Source: an uncultured Eubacteriales bacterium
GTDB lineage: Bacteria > Bacillota_A > Clostridia > Oscillospirales > Oscillospiraceae
Reading direction: 5' to 3'
NCBI GenBank assembly: GCA_949739085.1
Contig: CATIYU010000095.1
Span: forward strand, 1 to 62,294
DNA: 62,294 bases
The position numbers and the translations under genes were made by a program. This document shows positions 44,874-51,621 of the stretch, piece after piece (position 1 is the stretch's first letter; the number at the start of each line of letters is the position of its first letter). A model generated the notes under the pieces. That model ran no database searches, was not told the origin of the DNA, and saw only the letters and a list, made by a program, of their open reading frames with translations.

Positions 44874-45785
44874 TTATTGGGTGATCTCCAGAGACACCGG
44901 GCGGCCCTGGCCAGCTTCGTCCAGAAGAATCACCTGATGGGAGATGGGAGAGGCTTCCGGCGCGGGCAGGGCCGTCCGGACCACCCCCTCCCTGCTGTGC
45001 TCCTCCACCAGCACCCAGGCCGCGTCCGGCCCACAGCGGAACGCCGGGAGGGGGTCCTGGAGGGAAATCTCCTGGGAGGACAGCGCGGCGTTGTCCCCGC
45101 TGAACTGGGTGACCACCAGGCGCTCCAGGCGGGGGACCGCCTGGCCGGTGACCGTCACGGAGAGGGTGTTTTCCGTGACCTCGCCGTTTGTTGTGACCCG
45201 CTGGGTGCTGGTCTCGTTGTATGTGCCGCCCTCAAAACACACGGATACGCTGTCCAGATACACCCGCCCATCCGGAGTCTGGTAGACCCGGTAGGCAGTC
45301 CAGCAGTTTTTGTTGCCGTAAGGGTCCCAGTCCGCCGCGCCCAGGGGCGGGCCGTAGTAGAGCGTTCCGCTGATGGTATCGGAGGTCCCCTCGTCGGAGA
45401 CGCTGATGAGGTACTCCCCCGGGGCCATATCCGAAACAACCTCGCTGAGGGGCGTGCCGTCCGCCGTTGTGCCCCGGAGCAGAAACAGGCTATAGCCCCC
45501 CTCCAGGCCCGGGAATACGTATGCATCCCCCTGTTTCTCCCCAAAAAGGACATATTGCGGCAGGTCCAGCCCCCCGATTTGTCCGGCCTCTACCCGAATG
45601 CTGCCCCGGGCCGTCAGGTGGGGATTCGCCTCGCTGTCCCAGAGGTCCGGGCGGCTGTCCGGGGGACCGGGGACCACGTACAGCCCCGCGAACTGGTCCC
45701 CGGTCTCCGCCTCCGGCTGGGCCAGGGCGCAGGACGTGAGGACAAGCAGCAATAGAACCGACAGAAATATGGCTTTATGTTTCAT
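44874..45785 (-). CDS. Hypothetical lipoprotein
   Basis: The ATG at 45783-45785 (MKHKAIFLSV) gives 303 residues with a lipoprotein signal ending LTSC. The mature part is beta-rich and acidic, with SISGTLYY-like strands (DTISGTLYYGPPLG), and no domain that I recognise. It overlaps the end of the XRE regulator gene by 11 bases and is the last gene of the three-gene leftward unit, next to a terminator. The linkage suggests that its expression follows the XRE/DUF2975-like pair. Confidence 0.75.
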   Translation of the reverse strand: MKHKAIFLSVLLLLVLTSCALAQPEAETGDQFAGLYVVPGPPDSRPDLWDSEANPHLTARGSIRVEAGQIGGLDLPQYVLFGEKQGDAYVFPGLEGGYSLFLLRGTTADGTPLSEVVSDMAPGEYLISVSDEGTSDTISGTLYYGPPLGAADWDPYGNKNCWTAYRVYQTPDGRVYLDSVSVCFEGGTYNETSTQRVTTNGEVTENTLSVTVTGQAVPRLERLVVTQFSGDNAALSSQEISLQDPLPAFRCGPDAAWVLVEEHSREGVVRTALPAPEASPISHQVILLDEAGQGRPVSLEITQ

Positions 45786-46005
45786 CTTCGTCCTCCTCCA
45801 ACTGGCCGTCAAAGCGGAGTAAATCTCCCACATCGCAGTCCAGATAATAGCAGATTTTGTTGATGGTGTGGAACCGCACGCCGCTGGCCTTGCCGGAGCG
45901 GAGAATGGACAGGTTCGCCTCCGTGATGCCTACCTTGGCGCACAGCTCCTTGCCCGTCATGTTCCGGGCCTTCAGCAGCTCGTTGAGATGTACGGTGATG
46001 GCCAT
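45775..46005 (-). CDS. XRE-family (Cro/CI, YozG-like) transcriptional regulator
   Basis: The ATG at 46003-46005 follows TGAGGTG and gives 76 residues (MAITVHLNELLKARNM). The single helix-turn-helix reads MTGKELCAKVGITEANLSILRSG, and KICYYLDCDVGDLLRF is typical of the short YozG-type regulators that accompany DUF2975 membrane proteins. It lies 8 bases after such a membrane gene and overlaps the next lipoprotein gene. It probably binds the two inverted repeats upstream of the unit. Confidence 0.88.
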   Translation of the reverse strand: MAITVHLNELLKARNMTGKELCAKVGITEANLSILRSGKASGVRFHTINKICYYLDCDVGDLLRFDGQLEEDEDET

Positions 46006-46013
46006 GGGACACC

Positions 46014-46928
46014 TCATATAATCGTCTCGTTGTCGTCGCTGACCGCCTTCGCCCGGCGGAAATAGCGGCACAACAGCCGCAGAACCGCCGCCAACAGCAC
46101 CGTGGCAAAGGGGAAGCTCACCTGTATACGCACGGAGTAGAGCAGCGGGAAGAGCAGCATTTGCAGCAGATTTCCCCCCGCACAGGCCAGCACCGACGCC
46201 GCCGCGATCTGCCCGCAGCGCCGGCTGAGGGTCTCCGCCAGGGTCACGGTGTCCTGAGAGAAGGGGGACGATTCCAGAGCCTGGGCCAGCGCCCCGCCCC
46301 AGTACAGCGCCGCGCTGCCCAGCAGCGCGGGGAGCAGGTTTGCCGCCGCCAGCAGGCACAGGACGCAGATAGTGGGGGTCAGATCCAGGCCCGGGGCGGT
46401 GTTGCCCGCCTGGAGGGCGCGGATTTTGTCCAGCAGGTCCGCCCCCTGGCTCCAGGCCGCCAGCCACCCTAGCAGTACCGCCGCCCAGCGCAGGAGCTCC
46501 TCCAGGGTCTGGCCCAATGAACCGCCGGCGGAGCCCAGACGGCTGAGGCCCCGCAACACCGCCCAGCCCAGCAGCGTGGAGGTCACGCCGCCAGCAACCG
46601 CTAGGGACCACAGGATCCCTATCTCCTCCCACGCCAGGGGGTGCAGCAGCGTGGGGTTTACCAGGAAGTACAGACCGCCAAAAATCTCCAGGGACGCCAG
46701 GGGCAGCAGCCAGTCCCACTGGCTCCGGCCCCGCCACAGCAGGCCCAAGGCCGGGAGGGCCGTCAGGAGGACCACGGCGGCCCACGCCTTGGCGTTCCCC
46801 GGGCCGCCTGACAGAGACAGCTCCCGCAGCCAGAGACCCAGACGGGACAGGGCGTCCAGGGGAAGCACCGCCGCCAGAACCGCCAGGGCGGTGAGCAGCA
46901 GACAGGCAAGACCTCGCTTCGTTTTCAT
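46014..46928 (-). CDS. DUF2975-like membrane protein
   Basis: This 304-residue membrane protein begins MKTKRGLACLLLTALAVL and has about seven to eight predicted helices. The C-terminal third (LAETLSRRCGQIAAASVLACAGGN) resembles the DUF2975 pattern, and the neighbouring YozG-like regulator supports the family assignment. A GGAGG ribosome site stands six bases before the ATG at 46926-46928. The first half, with longer extra helices, is unusual for DUF2975, so this is a moderately confident call. Confidence 0.68.
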   Translation of the reverse strand: MKTKRGLACLLLTALAVLAAVLPLDALSRLGLWLRELSLSGGPGNAKAWAAVVLLTALPALGLLWRGRSQWDWLLPLASLEIFGGLYFLVNPTLLHPLAWEEIGILWSLAVAGGVTSTLLGWAVLRGLSRLGSAGGSLGQTLEELLRWAAVLLGWLAAWSQGADLLDKIRALQAGNTAPGLDLTPTICVLCLLAAANLLPALLGSAALYWGGALAQALESSPFSQDTVTLAETLSRRCGQIAAASVLACAGGNLLQMLLFPLLYSVRIQVSFPFATVLLAAVLRLLCRYFRRAKAVSDDNETII

Positions 46929-46942
46929 ACGGCGCCTCCTTA

Positions 46943-46961
46943 ATTATCGTTTTACAATAAT
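46943..46961. promoter_or_regulatory. Operator 2 of the XRE unit
   Basis: ATTATCG-N5-CAATAAT, a 19-bp inverted repeat with one mismatch, lies in the leader between the -10 element and the ATG. Its centre is 44 bases from operator 1. It shares the half-site CAATAAT. Confidence 0.7.
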
Positions 46962-46972
46962 CTTGTAGGAAC

Positions 46973-47001
46973 AGAGTACCACAAAAATTATTGTTTGTCA
47001 A
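46973..47001 (-). promoter_or_regulatory. Sigma-A-type promoter of the DUF2975-XRE-lipoprotein unit
   Basis: On the minus strand TTGACA (46996-47001) and TACTCT (46973-46978) are 17 bases apart, 45 bases before the membrane-protein ATG. The -35 hexamer lies inside operator 1. Confidence 0.8.
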
Positions 47002-47009
47002 TAATTTTT
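46983..47009. promoter_or_regulatory. Operator 1 of the XRE unit
   Basis: A perfect 27-bp inverted repeat, AAAAATTATTG-N5-CAATAATTTTT, covers the -35 hexamer. The core ATTATTG-N5-CAATAAT matches operator 2. A regulator bound here would block RNA polymerase. Confidence 0.8.
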
Positions 47010-47029
47010 TGCAGACAGGCCGGGAGGGC

Positions 47030-47062
47030 AAAAAATGGGACGCAGCCTTGGCCGCGTCCCAT
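47030..47062 (-). terminator. Terminator of the P-loop protein gene
   Basis: A 9-bp stem ATGGGACGC/GCGTCCCAT (47035-47043 and 47054-47062) is followed on the minus strand by a T6 run. It lies 20 bases beyond the stop codon of the gene at 47082-47492. Confidence 0.8.
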
Positions 47063-47081
47063 CAGGTGGTACAGAGCGTTG

Positions 47082-47492
47082 TTACATATATTTCCGCATG
47101 GTCTCAGTTGCCGCGCTGGGGTCACCGCTGATGGTGATGGTGGCCTTCAGATTCAGAGGCGCGCAGAAGCCCTCCAGCCAGTTCAAAAACCGGTCCGTCT
47201 CGTCCGGGTCCTTGCTGCGGGCAATTTTGTGGAGGTTATCCATGAAGATGTGGGAGATATCGTAATTGCCGGCGTACAGACCGGAAATAAAGCCCCGCAG
47301 AGCCGCGTAGCTGTCGATGGCGAACTCCGAGGCGTCCACCATCCGGGTCTGGTGGCGGAGGTTGAAGCTCATGTTGCGGGTGGCCTCAATGCAGACCATG
47401 CAGCCTGTCTCCGCCCCAGCAGCCTCCTCCATCAGTGCGATCAGCTGCTTGGTCTTGCCCTCGCCAGAACCGCTCATAATCAGCTTAACCAT
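47082..47492 (-). CDS. Small P-loop NTPase-like protein
   Basis: The 136-residue protein begins MVKLIMSGSGEGKTKQLI, with a Walker A motif GSGEGKTK at residues 8-15. A Walker B-like segment reads SHIFMDNLHK (near residue 82), followed by ISGDPSA at the C-terminus. The sequence CMVCIEATRNMSFNLRH between them looks like a mononucleotide-binding fold. The protein is too short for a full ABC or RecA domain. It starts with an AAGGAG site and has its own terminator, so it is probably monocistronic. Its role is unknown. Confidence 0.75.
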   Translation of the reverse strand: MVKLIMSGSGEGKTKQLIALMEEAAGAETGCMVCIEATRNMSFNLRHQTRMVDASEFAIDSYAALRGFISGLYAGNYDISHIFMDNLHKIARSKDPDETDRFLNWLEGFCAPLNLKATITISGDPSAATETMRKYM

Positions 47493-47575
47493 ATGAAATC
47501 ACTCCTTTTTTACATTTGGTGGATTCATCATGGCTATAGGATAACACAGACGGGCCGGAAACACAACCAGAAAAA

Positions 47576-48964
47576 TCACTTTTCACAAAAATTTAATGAG
47601 TCCAGGGACACCGGCGACAGATTGTCATAGGGGTACTGGTGGGGATTCTGCCAGGCGGAGGGGTCCCGGCCCGGGCTGAACTTGTACTGGGCCAGAAATT
47701 GCAGGCCCGCTTCGTCCCACACCCCCAGGCGCAGGCAGAGACGGTAGTCCTCCAGATCCACGCCCGGAACCGCCCACATCAGCCGCCTGCCATCCCAGAG
47801 CAGTGCGGCCTCCTGGTTGCGGCTGGTCAGGGCGCTCTGGTGGTAGTCCTCCTGGTCCAGCGAACCGGTGAGGACGGAGATAACGCCCTCCGGGGTTTCC
47901 TCCAGCAGGCAGAAGCCGCCGCTCTCCCCCGACAGCGCCGCCAGATGGAGGGGGCCGCGGTCAATGGTCTCGTTCAGGAACTCGTCCGGGGCCATGGGCA
48001 AAAGGTCCAGGCGCTGGAGCTGAGCCCCCGTTCCGGCGTCAATGACGGTGAGGATGAGCCGGTCCGCCTCCCGGGTGTAGAGCAGGAGCTTGCCGCCGTC
48101 CTCCGTAAGGCCCAGGTACAGGACGTTGGAGGGGTCCAGAGGGTAGAGAAGCCTCAGCCCGGCCAGGTCAAACCAGGAGGGGCCCTCCTTGCACAGGGGA
48201 AGGAAGTGAATTCCCTGGCCCTGGGCACAGCGGAGCAGGTCCGTGGGGCCGCCGCTGTCCCACACCTGGGCCAGGAAGTAGGCTCCCCGCTCGGTGACCA
48301 CGCCCTGGCTCTGAAGATAGGGCTGATCGCTGAAACCGGCTGTGACATTTGTCATCATTCCAGAGCCGTCCAGGGTGACGGAGACCTCCAGCTGCTGGCC
48401 TGGGGCCACCTGGTACTGGAAGTAGCGGCCAAAAGCCTCCTGCGTTATGGTGGTGTAGTACTCGCCCATCCGGCCGTCATAGTTGACGGACAGGGCCAGG
48501 GGGTAGACCTGGGTATAGTCCTCTACCAGGAGGGTCTCTGTGCGGGTCTCCCCCGCCGGGGTGCGTTTGGCCACGTCCGCCGCCATGGCGAACAGAAAAT
48601 CACCGTCCAGGTCCGCTGGGTCAAAATGCCCGCTTACACTGTACGGGACGTCAATTGAGAGCTGCACATAGGGCGCGTCCGCCCAGGACCAGTCCGGCTC
48701 CAGCTCTTCCGCGGAGAAGCGGAAGGCCGTCTCCGCCGCCGGGGCTTCGCCGGGACGGAACGTTGTGGTCCAGAAGAGATAGCCCTGCTGGTCCCGGTGG
48801 CGGAAGGTCAGCTCCAGATCCGCCGCCGCGGCGGGGTCGCCAGAGAACACCGTCTCCACCACCTCCACCTGGTCCCGGGCGCTGTTGACCAGCAGATGGG
48901 CGGCGGTAAGGGTCCCCAGAGAAAGGGCCAGCAGCAGCGCCAGGGCCAATCCTGTCCGTTTCAT
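47576..48964 (-). CDS. Membrane-anchored extracytoplasmic protein of the ABC operon
   Basis: The 462-residue protein has one N-terminal hydrophobic segment (about residues 4-25, MKRTGLALALLLALSLG) and a large outside domain. Repeated short strand-turn units (LYLGLTEDGGKLLLYTR, LAALSGESGGFCLLE, ALLWDGRRLMW) look like a beta-propeller or similar repeat fold. I do not recognise the family. It overlaps the ABC ATPase stop by four bases and is the last gene of the GntR operon. It may be a sensor or substrate-binding partner. Confidence 0.72.
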   Translation of the reverse strand: MKRTGLALALLLALSLGTLTAAHLLVNSARDQVEVVETVFSGDPAAAADLELTFRHRDQQGYLFWTTTFRPGEAPAAETAFRFSAEELEPDWSWADAPYVQLSIDVPYSVSGHFDPADLDGDFLFAMAADVAKRTPAGETRTETLLVEDYTQVYPLALSVNYDGRMGEYYTTITQEAFGRYFQYQVAPGQQLEVSVTLDGSGMMTNVTAGFSDQPYLQSQGVVTERGAYFLAQVWDSGGPTDLLRCAQGQGIHFLPLCKEGPSWFDLAGLRLLYPLDPSNVLYLGLTEDGGKLLLYTREADRLILTVIDAGTGAQLQRLDLLPMAPDEFLNETIDRGPLHLAALSGESGGFCLLEETPEGVISVLTGSLDQEDYHQSALTSRNQEAALLWDGRRLMWAVPGVDLEDYRLCLRLGVWDEAGLQFLAQYKFSPGRDPSAWQNPHQYPYDNLSPVSLDSLNFCEK

Positions 48965-49713
48965 GATTCCTCCTCCTCTGAAAGCAGGTCCAGGGCCCGG
49001 CTCACCCGGTCCGGCTGGTAGCTGTACGCCTCCTTCACATAGTCCAGGAGGGTCTGGCCCCGGTCCTCCAGGTCCAGGGTGGACACGTCCCCCACCACCT
49101 TGCCCGCCCGCAGCAGCACCGCCCGGCTCACAAAGCGCTCTACCTCCTCCAGAAGATGGGTGGAGAGCACCACCGCCTCCGTGGGCTCCAGGATGCCCAG
49201 AAGAAGCTTGTAGAAGTCCTCCCGGTTGAAGACGTCGCTGCCGGAGAAGGGTTCGTCCATGAGGATATAGTCCGCCCCCTGGCTCAGGGAGAGCACCACC
49301 TCAAACTGGTTTTTCTGGCCGGTGGAGAGGCGGCAGAGGGCCCGGTTCGCGGGCAGCTCAAAGAAGTCCATCAGGGCCCGGAAGCGCTTCTCCCGCCAGT
49401 GGGGGAAATGCATGGCGTAGAAATCCCGGTGGTCCCGGGCCGTCAGGCTGGGGAAAAAGGAGTGCTCGCAGGTGGCGAAGGAGAGGCGGGCGATGTTCCG
49501 CGTGGTCACCGGGCCGCCGTCCAGAAGGACCTGGCCGTCATGGCGCAAAAGGCCCAGGACGCACTTCATGAGGGTGGTCTTGCCCGCGCCGTTCTCCCCA
49601 AAGAGGCCCACCAGCTCCCCCGGGGACACGGAGAGGGTCACGTTGTTCACCGCCGTCTTGCAGCCGGTGATCCCGCAGGAGTAGGTTTTATGGATGTTTT
49701 TCAGTTCCAGCAT
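48961..49713 (-). CDS. ABC transporter ATP-binding protein
   Basis: The ATG at 49711-49713 follows AAGGAGG and gives 250 residues. Walker A is GENGAGKTT, the signature is LSTGQ (followed by KNQ), Walker B is YILMDEP, and the H-loop is VVLSTHLLEE. It resembles the YtrB/BcrA branch of exporter ATPases. With the two upstream membrane proteins it would form an exporter or an antibiotic-detoxification module. It overlaps the downstream extracytoplasmic gene by four bases. Confidence 0.93.
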   Translation of the reverse strand: MLELKNIHKTYSCGITGCKTAVNNVTLSVSPGELVGLFGENGAGKTTLMKCVLGLLRHDGQVLLDGGPVTTRNIARLSFATCEHSFFPSLTARDHRDFYAMHFPHWREKRFRALMDFFELPANRALCRLSTGQKNQFEVVLSLSQGADYILMDEPFSGSDVFNREDFYKLLLGILEPTEAVVLSTHLLEEVERFVSRAVLLRAGKVVGDVSTLDLEDRGQTLLDYVKEAYSYQPDRVSRALDLLSEEEES

Positions 49714-49727
49714 GTCAGGCGCCTCCT

Positions 49728-50237
49728 TTACGAAAATACGCAGCAGAGAAGCTGGTACGTCCTCCCCTGGAGCTCCAGAGAATCTAAGAAATCCGGGGGC
49801 GTGCACAGGCGGTACACCGCGAAGTAGGCCAGCAGCAGAACCAGCGGCAGAAGGGCGCTCCCCGCCAGCCCCAGCAGGGGCAGGGCCAGGCACCGCCGGG
49901 GCAGGTCCCACCTGTCCGGCAGGCGGCGCATGAGGTAGACGCTCCGGCTCCCCTGGTAGTGGTGCGCCCAGTGGCCCGCCGCCAGGGTCAGCATACAGAC
50001 CGCCGTGAGGAGGAAGCCGAAGCCGCTCCCCTGGAGAAGCTCGCCAAAGGGGGTCATCCGCATATGGGGATAGGGATAGGCTGTCATGCGCCTCAGGCGG
50101 TAGAAGTACGACCCCAGAAACCGGCACAGGCTCCAGCCGGTGGAGAGCAGGAGAAGGCCCAGAAGAAGGTTCCGCTCCTGGCGGGCGTTTACGCCCAGAG
50201 GGACCAGACGGTCCCAAAGAATTCCTTTACGTCTCAT
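49728..50237 (-). CDS. Membrane protein of the ABC operon (second permease)
   Basis: This 169-residue protein has three to four hydrophobic segments (LLLGLLLLSTGWSL; GFLLTAVCMLTLAAGHW; LGLAGSALLPLVLLLAYFAVY) and basic loops. Its start overlaps the upstream permease by 11 bases, and the ATPase starts 14 bases after its stop. It probably pairs with the larger membrane protein as half of the transport channel. I cannot assign it to a named family. Confidence 0.78.
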   Translation of the reverse strand: MRRKGILWDRLVPLGVNARQERNLLLGLLLLSTGWSLCRFLGSYFYRLRRMTAYPYPHMRMTPFGELLQGSGFGFLLTAVCMLTLAAGHWAHHYQGSRSVYLMRRLPDRWDLPRRCLALPLLGLAGSALLPLVLLLAYFAVYRLCTPPDFLDSLELQGRTYQLLCCVFS

Positions 50238-50955
50238 CCAGATCCCCCCTCCAGCCGTTGTAGAGATACCAGGCGTCCGCCCACGCCACCGCCAGGGCCG
50301 CCAGGGAGACCATTACATCCAGGACCCAGTTGGAAATGCTGCCGGTGAAGGCCGCCCAGGCGAGACTGCCCAGCACCACGGACACCCACCAGCCATAGGT
50401 GCTCCCCCGCCGGAGCTTGTAGGTCCACGCCCCGGCGGCGAACCCCAGCGACAGCGCAAGCACCCCGTTGCGCAGATAGCGGGTCCAGTGGTCCAGAGGC
50501 AGGAGGTTGTGGAGAAAATTGCTGCGGTAGAGGGCCAGGAACACCGTCTGCCCGCTGCGGTACTCCGGCGGGAGGCTGGCGGCATACCAGCCCAGCAGCG
50601 CCAGCGCCGCCGCCGTCTGCACCGCCCAGAACAGCAGCAGGCAGAGGGCGTTAAAAACCGCCTGCCACAGAACGGCGCCTTCCTCGGGGATGGACAGGCG
50701 GCCTAAGGTGCAGCCCGTGGCGGGCGAGCTGCCGCCGCCCCAGCTCAGCAGAAACAGCAGCGCCAAAAACGTTATGCCGCAGATTAGAGGGATCCCGGGC
50801 AGCAGGCTCTCCGCCGCCGGGGGAGGTTCGCCCGCCCGGTGCAGCCGCCAGCCGAACAGCACGCCCTCAAAGAGTACCATCAGAAGCAGAAGCCCCAGGA
50901 CCTTCCTCAGGTGGATTCTGGCCCACAGGGCCAGCACCGGCAGATACTTTTTCAT
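50227..50955 (-). CDS. Membrane protein of the ABC operon (first permease)
   Basis: The 242-residue protein has about six hydrophobic segments, beginning MKKYLPVLALWARIHLRKVLGL, a basic N-terminus typical of ABC-2-like permeases. The helix content is clear but no conserved motif is recognised. It overlaps the GntR regulator stop by four bases (ATGA) and the next permease by 11. Its place in a GntR-permease-permease-ATPase operon is the main support for a transport role. Confidence 0.8.
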   Translation of the reverse strand: MKKYLPVLALWARIHLRKVLGLLLLMVLFEGVLFGWRLHRAGEPPPAAESLLPGIPLICGITFLALLFLLSWGGGSSPATGCTLGRLSIPEEGAVLWQAVFNALCLLLFWAVQTAAALALLGWYAASLPPEYRSGQTVFLALYRSNFLHNLLPLDHWTRYLRNGVLALSLGFAAGAWTYKLRRGSTYGWWVSVVLGSLAWAAFTGSISNWVLDVMVSLAALAVAWADAWYLYNGWRGDLDET

Positions 50956-51350
50956 TCCGTCTCCTCCCCTTCCTCACGTTCATCCCACAGGCGGCCAATG
51001 AGGGCCAGGGCCTCCGGCCTGGACGTCCCCGTCTGCCGCAGGGCCGTCACCAGCCGCCGGGCGTCCTCCTCCAGCAGCTGGGCGCGCACCCGCTCCACCA
51101 GCTCCGGCTCCGCCGACACAAAGCTCCGGGCCCCGGCCCGGGACTGGATCAGCCCATCCTCCTCCAGAAGCCGGTACGCCTTCTGTATGGTGTTGGGGTT
51201 CACCCCCAGCAGCGCCGACAGCGCCCGGCGGGAGGGCATCTCCTCCCCGGCCTGAATGGTCCCCGCTGCAATGCCCCGCTGGACGTACCGGATGAGCTGG
51301 CGGTAGATGGGGCCGCCGCCCTCCAGACGCAGGCCGGCGAATGTGACCAA
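50952..51350 (-). CDS. GntR-family (YtrA-like) transcriptional regulator
   Basis: The 132-residue regulator has the GntR winged helix (GPIYRQLIRYVQRGIAAG; PSRRALSALLGVNPNTIQKAYRLLEEDGLI) and a short C-terminal dimerisation helix, typical of the YtrA subfamily that controls ABC operons. The start is taken as TTG at 51350, with AAGGGGGTG about seven bases upstream. A longer frame starting at 51410 is excluded because its first codons are the promoter -10 element. It probably represses its own operon through the repeat at 51398-51419. Confidence 0.86.
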   Translation of the reverse strand: MVTFAGLRLEGGGPIYRQLIRYVQRGIAAGTIQAGEEMPSRRALSALLGVNPNTIQKAYRLLEEDGLIQSRAGARSFVSAEPELVERVRAQLLEEDARRLVTALRQTGTSRPEALALIGRLWDEREEGEETE

Positions 51351-51397
51351 AGCGGCGCACCCCCTTTCCACTGTGTTACTTACATAGTACGGTTTGG

Positions 51398-51419
51398 CTG
51401 TATTATACAAGTGATACAG
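51398..51419. promoter_or_regulatory. Probable GntR operator
   Basis: CTGTAT (51398-51403) and ATACAG (51414-51419) form a 6-bp inverted repeat across 10 bases, covering the -10 and spacer of the operon promoter. A bound regulator would block RNA polymerase. Confidence 0.5.
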
Positions 51420-51430
51420 TTTTTTGTCAA
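51402..51430 (-). promoter_or_regulatory. Consensus sigma-A promoter of the GntR-ABC operon
   Basis: On the minus strand, TTGACA (51425-51430) and TATAAT (51402-51407) are 17 bases apart, a perfect consensus. The transcript would start near 51396, about 45 bases before the TTG start at 51350. Confidence 0.9.
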
Positions 51431-51515
51431 GAGGGAAAAAGTTCCTTTTCCCGCCGCTTATACCGCCTGTCCCCCAGTTCTGCGAAAAAAAGGGGCAATC
51501 CCGGCTATTTTCCTC

Positions 51516-51544
51516 TTGCCATGGCCGCCGGGCTAGCGTATAAT
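51516..51544 (+). promoter_or_regulatory. Sigma-A promoter of fapA-cheY
   Basis: TTGCCA (51516-51521) and TATAAT (51539-51544) are separated by 17 bases, 78 bases before the fapA ATG. Confidence 0.8.
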
Positions 51545-51621
51545 AGAAATACTGTACATGGATAGCGTAGATAGCGTAAACCTGCCGTGAGGTATGTCAA
51601 CAACAGGAGGTGTGGACAGGT

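Noticed and set aside
51351..51410. N-terminal extension of the GntR regulator
   Set aside because: Its first codons are the TATAAT promoter element, so it cannot be translated from the operon promoter.
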